Source: Marasmius tenuissimus (Eukaryota > Basidiomycota > Agaricomycetes > Agaricales > Marasmiaceae). From it: 64,000 bases of DNA. Under the pieces are notes generated by a model that made no database searches, was not told the origin of the DNA, and was given only the letters and a program-made list of their open reading frames with translations. Every line of letters starts with the position of its first letter. Positions within the stretch are counted from its first letter, which is position 1. A program made the translations under genes and the position numbers. Location: the NCBI GenBank assembly GCA_029532415.1, contig JAQOTA010000054.1, positions 3,286,001 through 3,350,000 of the forward strand, written 5' to 3'. Shown here in pieces: positions 22,484 through 36,143 of this stretch.

Positions 22484-25400
22484 TTGTACTTCACATAGTT
22501 TATTTGATACTAGAGTATTAGTTACATCTGTAATTACGAGCTGGGGGATGAAACCAAACATGAGAGAAGGAGATTGAGATAGGGGATACGACAGCGCGAC
22601 AAAATTGATGAATTTCTTGCTTAGTCAGCGCACGATTTTCGAACCGCGATTGCCTACACTCATCTCTTGCTTGTCGAGCAGCCGTCTTGCGTTGTGTGAG
22701 CTCGGTGGACTCCAATTGGGCTCTAGACAGGTTGCGAACACGAGTTGATCGCCGTACAGGTTGCTCTGTTACATCTGGAGAGGGGCTATCGTGTGGTTGA
22801 GCGTTGGGAGAGATGGAGATTGAAGGCTGTGGCACGTCCGGGGAATCACTTCCATTTGGGGTAACCGACGTCGGAATTTGATCGGGGCCGTTCTGATTGC
22901 TTTGGCCAACACATGCGTCGTCTTCTGTTGGTAGCAGCTCCCCCACATCCCATATCTCAGCCTCTTCCTCCCCCCCAACAGTTGACGACTGATGCTGTTC
23001 ATCCACCCAAATGACGTCTTGACTCATAATAATCTTTCCCGATGCTGTGTACAACAGGTACATTCCCCTGCCGTCACCATATCCAACCATCTTTCCCTCT
23101 ACAACACGGCTTTCAAGCTTGCCCAACGACCCGTTGACCACCTTTGCAAAACCACGGGATCCAAATGGTCGAAGATGAGCAACACTTTGGCGCTTCCCAG
23201 TGAACGCTTCAGCAGGAATCTGGTCCGGATGACAAGACGAGGGAAGAAGATTGTTGGTGTGAACTATGTAGGCGGCCACATATGCCCACAGGTAAGCAGG
23301 GAGTTGAGACTCGTTCAGAACAGCTCTAACCCCATCGAAGGTGGATCTGTGCTTGCGCTCCGCCACTCCATTCATCAAAGACGAGTATGGGGCCATTGGG
23401 TGAACTTCAACCCCTAGCTTCACCCCCCAACCTTCCAACGTCTTGTTATCAAATTCTTTCCCCCCGTCCACTCAAATAGACTTCAGTTTCCTGCCTGTCT
23501 GTCGCTCCCCCCACGCTCGGTATCGCTCCAAGACTTCAAGAATGGTGTTCACCTCCTTATTCTTGAGGTAGAAATCGCGGGTAAACGAGGTCGCGCCGTC
23601 TACAATGGGCATTGAGTACAGGTACCCCCCTTTTGATGCCACTCGCACAGGTCCAGTCAGGTCCGTGTGTACTCTCTCCAGAGGGAAGGTCTCGGGAATG
23701 ACAACCGCATCGAATGGCCGTCGAGTTCCCTTGCCATGAACACAAGGTACGCATTTCCCATTCCTCTCAAAGTCCGTGATGTCCAATCCGTCTACCAGGT
23801 TCTTGTCATGAGCACCAACAATTCGGTCCTCGCCTGCGTGCCTGAAGCGCCGGTGCCACTCTTTGAGAGGGACCGCTTTGGCAAGCGATCTCGATGCGGC
23901 GTGGGCTGCTGGAGAATCCGGAGCCTCTTCAATCCGGTAAAGCCTCTCCTTCTCAAGAGTACCAGTGAGGAAGTGCTGATTCTGGGGGGTGTAGAATTCC
24001 ACTCTCCGGTTGCCAAACTTCACACTGAAGCCCTTCATATCAAGAACAGGGATCGAGATCAAATCAGCTGTGGCGTTTGGCGCATGATAGGCGTTCTCGA
24101 AGGTGAGGGTGATCTCTTTCCCTTGGAACATTACTCGCTTGATAACCCTCCCCTTCCCTATGATTCTGAACTCCGTAGATTCCTCCGAGCTCTGACCCCT
24201 TGAATCACATGGGTTATACATGGTGAAATCCTCACGGCGCGTAAAGAAGTGGTCCGTCGCGGCACTATTGGCATACAGCTTCTTCTTCCTTCCACCACCG
24301 TTGGTTATCGCACCTGCCATCAGGGCGTAATGAATAGAGTTCGGGTCGGCAATGGTACTTGATTGGGTGACATTTGCAGCGGGAGTTGAACTGGGCGGTG
24401 TGTTGCCACCGTTCCTAGGCCTTGGTCTCTGGCCCTCCTTCCCACCACCAGCTTCCCAGCAATCACGCTTGAAGTGACCCCTCTTACCACAATTGTGGCA
24501 CTTCTTCGCCTCCCTCGACGCCGCTTGCAGAGCCAGTTGTCTCTCCAGCTCTTTGACACGAGCAAGTACCGCCGCATGGGCTGCTGGAGTGATAGGGGTC
24601 ATACTGGATCCAGAAGCGACAGTCCCTTTCCTGTCAGCTATCCTCCCATAGGAATACGAGATCTGCTGGATCACTGCGGCTGAAGTGGGGTAGTTCGACA
24701 AGGTGGTAATATTGCTGATGATCGAATCGAAGGCTTTGGTCGGGAAGGCGGACAGCGCAATCGAACGGAACTCCTCGTCACTGTAAGTGTTCCCAGTCTC
24801 TGTAGCTTTCTTCCGTAGCTCACGTAGATCCTTGAAGAACTGTTCGAGGGTGTCGACGTCAGTGTAGCGGAAGGAGCGAAGTTTTTGGTCGGTCTCGATA
24901 TGGAGCAAGTCATTCTTCTTGTTGAAGTCTCTATCCAACCTATTCATGACTTCGTGGGCATTCAATTCATCGACCTCGGGGACTAAGGACAGGATGTCTT
25001 CGATGTGCACCTCAATGATTGTCTGTCATGAACGGCCTCTGTGACTGGGAACCTCTCAGGCCATCCAATCTGGGACTAGGGATCAAGGGTGAAAGAGATA
25101 GTTATTGAGCAAGTACACCCTCAACATAGCACAAGCTAGGCAAGCGGTATGGACAAAATGGACAAGCTGGGGAACTATCTAAAAGTGACCATGAGTATAT
25201 ATGACAGTCCTAAGCTGTATACTGATCATGGGAATGAACTGGAAAGGGATAAAAAATGTATCTATGGATCTGATCAAAGGGGACCATGTACACATCAGTG
25301 GAGAACACAGGTAGCAATGTATCAAGGAAAGAATGATATGGAACATCATAGAATGGAATGGGAATCATAAAGTGATGCTGGGACATGTATCTGTGTGAAA

Positions 25401-25710
25401 AGAAGTGGAAACAAAGGGATGTTGACCAAGGGACTGGAAAAGTGAAGAATAGTGGGTAGATTCGTAACATTGTCTTTGCACGGTCATTTCGGAATTTCCA
25501 CTCCTCATAGCTTGGGTAGAGCGAGTATACGGGGGTGGGAGCCAGTTTTGTTTCTGGTCGAACCGGGGGGTAGATCTGTGGTGTGGGTGTAACTGTCTGT
25601 CCTGCGGCTTGCTCTCCATCAGTCGTCTGAGCAGCCGCTGTCTGGGCAGCCTGCTCTGACAGGGCTGCATCAATGCAAGCTTGGACATCCGGGGGCAAGG
25701 GTTTTTGTGC
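22484..25710 (-). pseudogene. Copia-B gag, protease and integrase (inverted, broken)
   Basis: The minus strand reads gag from 25710 (KPLPPDVQACIDAALSEQ), continues across the solo LTR at 25024-25469 (RAKT then IIEVHIED), and reaches a CCHC zinc knuckle (CHNCGKRGHFKRDC), a protease region, the integrase HHCC finger, a core (TDLTGPVR, VDGGKEF, NGVAERKH) and the Ser/Pro-rich integrase tail, ending near 22518. Defects seen: the protease catalytic Asp is Asn (YANSAATDHF, where DSA or DSG is expected), and an in-frame TGA at about 23472 splits integrase just before VDGGKEF at a position that would fit an Arg CGA. Removing the solo LTR and one TTGTC restores the gag frame. Confidence 0.85.
25024..25469 (-). 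mobile_element. Second solo LTR, inserted in copia-B gag, TSD TTGTC
   Basis: 446 bp, with no difference seen from 4067-4512. It is flanked by TTGTC at 25019-25023 and 25470-25474. Different duplications show two independent insertions rather than a segmental duplication. Confidence 0.92.
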
Positions 25711-26656
25711 TATGGAGGAGGCAAAGAGGGTGAAAGATGAAATTGGGTCGAGGTTCAAGATAAAGGCCACTGACGATGTACAGTTCGCGATTGGGATGTG
25801 GCTTATTCGAAACAAGGAAGAAGGCACCGTTATGCTCGACATGGCTTCCTACTTCAACCGGATTCTCAAGAAATTTGGTGTGGACGGCATGAACCCCAAG
25901 GCCACTCCTTTCCCTCCCAACCTCATTCTGTCGAAATCTCAGTGCCCTACAGCAGACGAAGAACAAGAATTCATGCGCGACAAGCCGTATGCTATGCTGG
26001 TTGGCGCAATTCAGTTTGCCCAAGCTGCCTGTCGCCCCGATCTCACTTACGCCGTGAACAACCTCAGCCGATTTCTCACCAACCCTGGGCGGGCTCACTG
26101 GAATGCTTTACTACACCTCGTCAGATATATCACAGGAACGAAGACCCATGGTATTCAGTACACCCGAGGACCGGGACGCCTCAACCCCATCACCTACGCT
26201 GATGCCGACTACGGATCATGCATTGACACTCGGAAGTCGTCCACCGGAGTAGTCACACTCATGAGCGGGGGACCGGTTTTTTGGATGTTGAAGAGGCAGG
26301 AAGTAGTGGCGACATCGACCACGGAGGCCGAATACATTGCTCTAGGTCGTGCAGCAATGCAGGCCAAGTGGGTACATGACTTCTTGAATGAGGTTGGTCA
26401 CGGAGTACCCCTTCCCTCCCAGGTTCGAGGCGATAACAAGAGCGCGAACGCGTTAGCCGAGAACACGAAGTTCAACGGCCATGTCAAACATATGGAGATA
26501 CGCTATCACTTCCTGCGCGACGAGGTGGCGAAGGGGAACATCGAGATACAGCATGTTGGTTCTGTGGATAACCCTGCTGACATTCTGACCAAAGCACTAA
26601 CCAGCGCTCTTCACCGTCGACAATTGGAACTCTTGGGTATGATCATTGTCCCTTGA
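25711..26656 (+). pseudogene. Copia-B reverse transcriptase C-terminus and RNase H (not inverted)
   Basis: The plus-strand frame starts with MEEAKRVKDEIGSRFKIK at the inversion breakpoint. It continues through the RT thumb (KKFGVDGMNPKATPFPPN) and RNase H (ADADYGSCIDTRKSSTG, STTEAEYIAL, KHMEIRYHFLRDE) to a TGA at 26656. The open frame extends left to 25673 only through antisense gag sequence. The YxDD block is missing here because it lies on the other side of the inversion. The copia-B purine tract (CTGGGGGAG) follows just before the 3' LTR. Confidence 0.85.
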
Positions 26657-26679
26657 TAGACTCCCCGGGTCTGGGGGAG

Positions 26680-27002
26680 TGTTGGATTCTGAGGAGATGC
26701 TGCCGAAAGGAGACCCGGGGAGACTCTCCCGGTAGCTGGCGTTGAGTTGTGGCGCCAATATGATATTTCTTCCCTAATCAGTTTTTTTATGCTTCATTAT
26801 TCATGCTCTCATTTTTCAGTGTTTCCGATCGTTCCTGCTGCTACCGTATCCATCACATATATTCCCAGATCCGTAGTTTACGGCTTCCCACTTTTGACCA
26901 CGAACTGGTCGAGTGGGAAGTGAGTTCGTTTCTTTACATTTGCTCACTTAATCATTACTTATGTATCAACTGTAGTAGAAGAGCTTACCAGCTCGTTTTA
27001 CA
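26680..27002 (+). repeat. Copia-B 3' LTR
   Basis: Intact 323-bp LTR TGTTGGATTC...GTTTTACA followed by GTGTC. It carries the 56-nt intron-like segment at 26920-26975 (GTGAGTTCG...CTGTAG). Confidence 0.93.
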
Positions 27003-27007
27003 GTGTC

Positions 27008-27825
27008 GAACTCCTGAGGTGTTGGGCTCGATTCCCCAGGTTGAATGCGCGCTGAAATAACGCCTCCAATTGTTTTGGGGTCCCATTACAAGGCGCTATA
27101 TAAGGCGCCATACAAGCTCATACAAGATGCCTTATTTGGTGAATTAGAACTGGCCCAGGCCCGAAGTGCGGGAAAGAACCAAAATAAGGACCTATTTGAG
27201 GCGAATATAATCCAACAACTACTTTCACATAAGCTCTTATATGGTAAATGTCCGAAATCTGCCATATTTGCTCTTATATGGGCTTAAATTGCCGCCCGGG
27301 AATTTTCCGAAAAAGGAGAGGGCATTGCGAGTTGCTGATATGATTGTAAGATTGGTCCAATTGGAGCGGAGAAAGATGGTCTGTGATTCTGATTTGTACC
27401 GAGAGGGGAGGGGTCAGTAGTGGGTTCAGACATCACGGACGCGACCAAGTTGAAAAGGTCAGGTGGTGCGAAAAGAGACAGCGTGACGATGACGACTTTT
27501 TCTCGGATTTCTCCGAGCTGCGCTTCGGTCTTCTCGGAGAGCGTTTGCGAATATGCTCTATTCCTGCCAACCAGTCACAAATATCATCGCATTCGGACAC
27601 CTCAACCAGCACGGATGTTCCCACCCAACACTGATTGCGTGCATCCCCTCATCATTGAGGAGCCGTGGATTATGTATATATTGCATGCGACATGCCCGGT
27701 CTATGAGGCATTAGGTTAAGAAGTATGTAGATTACTTTCAAACGAGGTAGGAATAGATCTGGAGGATGCAAATCCATTGATCAATCTGAGAACTCGCTCA
27801 AAGGAAGGATAATAATAGCGTACCA
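27008..27825. other. Intergenic boundary between transposon block and genes
   Basis: About 820 bp with no supported gene. It contains a tRNA T-arm-like GGGCTCGATTCCCC at 27027-27040, a small palindrome (GGCGC TATATAAG GCGCC, near 27092) and several TTATATGG repeats. It also holds the presumed 3' UTR of MRPL7. A 99-aa plus ORF at 27420-27719 has no recognisable motif. Confidence 0.4.
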
Positions 27826-28713
27826 TCAGAGATTCTGGTTCCGTACGAAGGGTATTTGGAACCCAGAAACCAGCGCCCTCGCACGATCCTGAGCCCCCAC
27901 TCCGGTCGCATTCGTGATGAAATGTAGATGGAATCCATATAGCCGGGGGTACGAATCCATGTTGACTTCAATTTGAGGGAAGAAACCCATTGCAGTATCC
28001 GGAAGTCCGAACGAGACCACACCCGAAACCGCAGCTGGAGTCTTGACGTTCGCCGAGGGTGGGGGAAGGACGACGCCGTTGAATTCTCGAAGACGAGGCA
28101 GAACGAATTCCACGAGCGTGCCGAGGAAATCATACATGCTCTGTCCCTTCAGAGTGACCTTCGCGCCGACGGGTACCCCTGGCCTGATCCAACCACCGAC
28201 TGCCTTCTTTCCTCGTACAATCTCTACACCTTTGACTGCATGCTGACCTCCGCCTTTTTCCGTCTCACCGGAAAGAGCACGGAGAGCCATAATGACACCC
28301 AACAAATTACTTCGGTTTTGTATCGCGTCTTTGGCCATGACATGTATCTGTATCCCCTCCAAACGTGTAACGTTCTCCGGACTCGACGGCGGCGGTGGTT
28401 TTCTTCCGAGCTGAGAACCACCAACAGCAGGATTGTGTCGGTATTTCGAGTAGGGATTCTCGGGGTCGTATTTGAGTCGGATATCTCGAGGCGGCGGACG
28501 TGGGCCTAGCTCATGTGTATAGGTCATGTACATCACGTCGTCCTGGAGGGTAGAGTGGTAATGATCCTGCAGTCGACATGGCGCGAAATCTCGTGTAACG
28601 ATGTTGACGGGTGGTTGAGGGAGTTTTGTTCGGAGGTTGATTTTGAGAGGTTTGGTGATTGAGGGAGGCCTGCCGAACCGTAAGAGCGACCGTGCTTTTC
28701 CAAGACGATTCAT
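27826..28713 (-). CDS. MRPL7: Mitochondrial large-subunit ribosomal protein uL5m (MRPL7)
   Basis: A single-exon frame of 295 aa, close to the 292 aa of yeast Mrpl7. The start is the first ATG at 28713; the open frame extends four non-ATG codons further. Conserved uL5m blocks are YDPENPYSKYRHNPAVGGSQ and LEGIQIHVMAKDAIQNRSNL, the middle KVTLKGQSMYDFLGTLVEFV, and the C-terminal GFFPQIEVNMDSYP and SGFQIPFV. The first residues (NRLGKARSLLRFGR) are Arg/Leu-rich and suit a mitochondrial presequence. The protein binds 5S-region rRNA analogues in the mitoribosome central protuberance (family knowledge). It is divergent from PMR1, with 151 bp between start codons. Confidence 0.88.
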   Translation of the reverse strand: MNRLGKARSLLRFGRPPSITKPLKINLRTKLPQPPVNIVTRDFAPCRLQDHYHSTLQDDVMYMTYTHELGPRPPPRDIRLKYDPENPYSKYRHNPAVGGSQLGRKPPPPSSPENVTRLEGIQIHVMAKDAIQNRSNLLGVIMALRALSGETEKGGGQHAVKGVEIVRGKKAVGGWIRPGVPVGAKVTLKGQSMYDFLGTLVEFVLPRLREFNGVVLPPPSANVKTPAAVSGVVSFGLPDTAMGFFPQIEVNMDSYPRLYGFHLHFITNATGVGAQDRARALVSGFQIPFVRNQNL

Positions 28714-28864
28714 CTGCAAAATCAACGAGAAAAATGAGCGAAAAGGTCAGAAGATACAAAAAAAAACAGAGAGCGGACCGTGACGGTAAGGAGGAAGCGC
28801 GAAATTGTTGTAAACTCCCACGACACGTTGACGGCGACGTTGCGCTTTCTCCTCTTCCCTCTAC
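28714..28864. promoter_or_regulatory. Shared divergent promoter MRPL7/PMR1
   Basis: Only 151 bp separate the two start codons, so both promoters and 5' leaders must overlap. The stretch is A/G-rich (an A-run near 28758) with no obvious TATA box. Confidence 0.55.
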
Positions 28865-32607
<3,743 letters not shown>

Positions 32608-32772
32608 TTCTATTTATTATAGTCTATAGACCGTTTGTGTAAGACTGAGGATACATATATTCATTCCTATTCTATCTCCTGAGCATGGAATTCCTTGAGG
32701 TGTGCAAGTAATAAAGACATACTAAAGTACGATTATACCATGAAGTGCTAGATCTACTGTAATTTTATTTAT

Positions 32773-35432
32773 TCAGATGAGCGTTATCGGAGTTGAACCC
32801 TCCCTAATGTGTGGAGTGCGACTGGAGGCAAACTGGATTTTACGTTCCTCCTCTCCCCGAGATAGACCCTCCTTCAGCATTCGTTCCTTGCTCACCCTCA
32901 TGGTACTAGTGAGCGCCCACTGCAGTGCTTTCTCCACCCTGGGTTTGAGTGCTTCGACAGTTTCGACGTCGTAAAATGCCACGGGATGTCTGAACGCCAA
33001 CCAGCTGTATAATCCCAAAACCCTGTGCAAAGCCTCTAGCTGCGAAAGGACCTCTGTTGAAACTGGCTTCACTCTTTTGGGTCTCTTCGGAACGTCCGAA
33101 GTCGCCTTTTCCATCCCCTTCTCCACCTCCTCCAGTGCGTCGAGATACGTCTCCCCTTCCGCAGTGACAAGCTCCGTGACCGACACACTGTAATCCGTCA
33201 AGAACTTCTTGACCAGGTTGTTACAAAGTGTGCGACAAATCTTCACTTTCCAAGGTATAGGTGCACGCAGCAGCAGCAGCTGGTCTTGATATGAAAAGGC
33301 TACGTGAGGGGTGATACCCCATTCGTCGTCCGCCGTCAAGTCGCGCTCTGTGGACGATGCCACCAACGCGCAGAGCTTATCCATAATGCTCGCAACAGAA
33401 CCGTCCTTGCCCACCATTGAATGCTCGCCGTAACGGTACCACCCTGCCGATGTGAGTCCTTTAGGATCAGAAGGGTCACCCGCGCCCAGGATTCCAATAT
33501 ACCGATGTGCCTCGATGATCATATGCATACTCGACTTGTGTTCTTCCGGCAGAGCATGACTGACCGCTTCCATAGACTCGAGGGCGGGGTCAAGCCTAGC
33601 TACAGTCAAATCAGGAGTCGGTTGAGCGAGAATCTCCTTGAGGAGAGGTAGGTCCCTTGGCCAGAGCGTCGTAACGAGACCGCCTTCAGTGCCCAAGCCA
33701 TAACGACCTGCACGTCCAGCGATTTGTTTGGTTTGTGAAACGCTCAGCGACTGGCTCTTCTCTCCGTTCCATTTTTCCATCGCGTCAAATATGACTCGGC
33801 GGATTTTCCTGTGTGAAAGCGATTATTTCACGACGAACAGAAGGGAAAAGCTAAAACCTCGACTCACAGGTTCAAACCCATCCCAATGGCATCACTCCCG
33901 ATGATAACGTCGTAATCATTGTCCGGATCGTTGAAAAGGTCTGCTTGTCTACTCCTCAACTCCGGTGGAAGTTGCCCATAGACGACCGCACACTTCATCC
34001 CCGTCTTCCCTTCAACCCACTTCTTCAGCTGGAAAATCCTGGACCTCGAGAACGCTACAATGCAATCCCCCTTCTGCACTCTCGAGAGATCTCCGTGAAG
34101 ACTTTCCTCGTCAACAGTGAGAGGTGTCAACCGTTGATACCGATGCACGGTGAGCTCATCGTTGGTTCCCTTGAGCAACTCCTTGACAAGAGGAACTGCT
34201 GTTTCCTCTCCACACAGATGCAACTCCTTCGCATTAGCACCTATGAGCGCAAGCGTCCACGCATTTCCTCTCGTCTCGTCCCCAATCATCTGAATCTCGT
34301 CAATGACTGCTACATCGTGGGTAGCCCCAGGACTCAACATTTCAACCGTACAGCTCATCAGTGGAGCATCGTCGCCGACAATCCTGAGCTCTTCTCCAGT
34401 GACCATATTGCACTGACGCGCATACGCCGGATTGCCATCCTTCCCCGTGGCCGTGTGTTTGAACGAGGTGGGATTCGATGGTGGGATAGGCGGAGCATCG
34501 TCGAGGCCAGAGTCCAGAGCCGCCATAGCAATAGCTTCATTCTCCTTCACCGCTTGCTTCTCCTCAACTCCCAACGGTACTATCTTCCCCTGGTTTAGCC
34601 TATCCCAGATTTCGTGAGCGAGCAGACGCAGGGGGCCAGCATAAACGCCCGTCGGTGCCGCAGCCAGTGCTCGTAACGCGTTGTGTGTCTTGCCACTGTT
34701 GGTCGGGCCAACATGCATGATGACCTTCCGGTGTACACGACGTGCACCGGGATAGTTGTCGGGAGGGAATGGGTTGGAAGTGGCCTCGAAAAGTCGAGTC
34801 ATGGTGTTCAGCGTCTTCCATGAGATGCCCCGAGAATGAAGCTCTGCTTGCCGGGTAGGGTACTCAGAGTGTGACATGGAAGTTGTGTCTGTAGCCCATG
34901 CGTACAGAACGCTGGTCATAACGAGGTCGGTGTAGTCCCTCAGATTGTCCGAGGGTGACAGTGTCCCGAATCGTATCAAGGCATATCTGTTGTACGCATC
35001 CCGAGATGTGACCTCCCCTGCCTGTACAGATTCTTCGAATGCCTCCAGAAGAATAGGAACTTCCTTCTCTGGTACTCCGAAACTCTCCAGACGTTGATGA
35101 AGAACTGGGCTCCCTATCCATGCATGAACGGACTTCTCAACATGTCGTATGATGCCCTTTGGGTTGTCGGTAGTTAGCTGAAGCCGCCATGGCTTGGGTA
35201 CCTTGGGTACCCTGTATTCGACCTTGTCTAGGTTGATTGGAACCCATTTTGGACCACTCCTTGATGGTGGTGGTGGTCGTGATGACCACGGCTTCCTTTC
35301 CTGCCGTGGATCATAGCTCTTCTTATCACTGCTGCCGCCTGTCTTGTAACGATGTGAAGTACGTGTCGCTGGAGAGACTCGTGAGAGTTCAGGAAAAAGA
35401 GCGTGTCGACATCGTCCACAGATTTGTAGCAT
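32773..35432 (-). CDS. SUV3: Mitochondrial ATP-dependent RNA helicase SUV3
   Basis: Two exons (35432-33868 and 33808-32773; 59-nt intron) encode 866 aa. The start is the ATG at 35432; the frame runs upstream only through non-ATG codons. The first residues (MLQICGRCRHALFPELSR) suit a mitochondrial presequence. Helicase motifs: Walker A GPTNSGKT near residue 240, DEIQ in VIDEIQMIGD, motif IV-like FSRSRIFQLKKW, motif V IIGSDAIGMGLNL just before the intron, motif VI QIAGRAGRYG after it. The Suv3 C-terminal region follows. In fungi Suv3 is the helicase of the mitochondrial RNA degradosome with the nuclease Dss1. It is divergent from mS33, 107 bp between starts. Confidence 0.93.
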
Positions 35433-35539
35433 GTAGAAGAGAGAAATCAAAGTGATGAGCGCCGGCGCGACCGACAAATTTCTCGCTTACATACGCGACT
35501 CTCATCCTCCTCGTCGACCACGACGTCCGGCGACATTCA
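35433..35539. promoter_or_regulatory. Shared divergent promoter SUV3/mS33
   Basis: 107 bp between the start codons of two mitochondrial genes. Such a short gap implies a bidirectional promoter. No clear TATA box is seen. Confidence 0.55.
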
Positions 35540-35919
35540 ATGACCTCCGTTGCCCCCTCTCGTCTCACAAAACTCACAAAACTACGGTGCTCAATATTTC
35601 AGACCGTATACAACCCAACAGGAATCCGAACTGGTGCTAAATACCTCAGAGCACGCTTACGCGGTCCCTCCATGATTCATTACTACCCACCCGTGCTCGA
35701 CTATGCTAGAGTCATGCGACAATACCCAGAATTGGAGCTTATCAACGAGGACGAGGAACAGCGGCTGCAGGACGTGGAAGACAAGAAAAAGAGAGGGAAG
35801 GGTGCTCCCAAGAAGGCGAAAACCAAAGGTGCTCAACCTAACGGTTTCCTCCGTCATGCTATCTCACGTCTGTTCCCTCTATTTCAGCCGATGGACGGAG
35901 GCAGCAAAGAAGAAAATAG
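35540..35919 (+). CDS. RSM27: Mitochondrial small-subunit ribosomal protein mS33
   Basis: Exons 35540-35828 and 35888-35919 (59-nt intron, GTGCTC...TTTCAG) encode 106 aa, the usual size of mS33. The family signature is clear: FQTVYNPTGIRTGAKYLRAR followed by LRGPSMIHYYPP. It then has the YPELELINEDEEQR helix and a basic tail that finishes in exon 2 (DGRRQQRRK). Without splicing, the frame would run on as non-conserved sequence to 36223. It lies divergently to SUV3, so two genes of mitochondrial gene expression share one regulatory region. Confidence 0.88.
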
Positions 35920-36143
35920 AGAACCAACTCGTCAATCTTCTACATACACTCAACCTGGTGTCGACAACGCGCCCGACCAAAGCAAACGTCGAAAGGCTCT
36001 CGCTGGGCCCCTGCAGACGACCACGTATCCTTATCACGTTAGCTTGTTACAGGAGGCGACTCACTTACACTACATTAATACACTACTGCTACGGGATACA
36101 CCTTCGTGCATGAATCGCATAAATTACCCCAACACTGCAGCTT

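Larger units (their letters stand above)
11836..27002 (+). mobile_element. Copia-B: composite Ty1/copia element with nested insertions, TSD GTGTC
   Basis: Two 323-bp LTRs (11836-12045 plus 18138-18250; 26680-27002) are bounded by the same 5-bp duplication GTGTC at 11831-11835 and 27003-27007. The 15.2 kb between them is therefore one original insertion. Subtracting the inserts leaves about 5.2 kb, normal for copia. Inserts are copia-A in the 5' LTR, a DDE-type transposase gene at roughly 19.1-22.5 kb, and a solo LTR at 25024-25469. The interior from about 18319 to 25710 is inverted, so gag, protease, integrase and the first half of RT read on the minus strand, while the rest of RT and RNase H read on the plus strand. 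The LTRs differ at 7 positions by eye, all transitions. Confidence 0.85.

Noticed and set aside
27003..27045. T-arm-like GGGCTCGATTCCCC after copia-B
   Set aside because: Rejoining the copia-B empty site does not give a full cloverleaf. It was kept only as a note.
27420..27719. 99-aa ORF before MRPL7
   Set aside because: No domain, no conserved-looking stretch and no splice context; it lies in the intergenic boundary.
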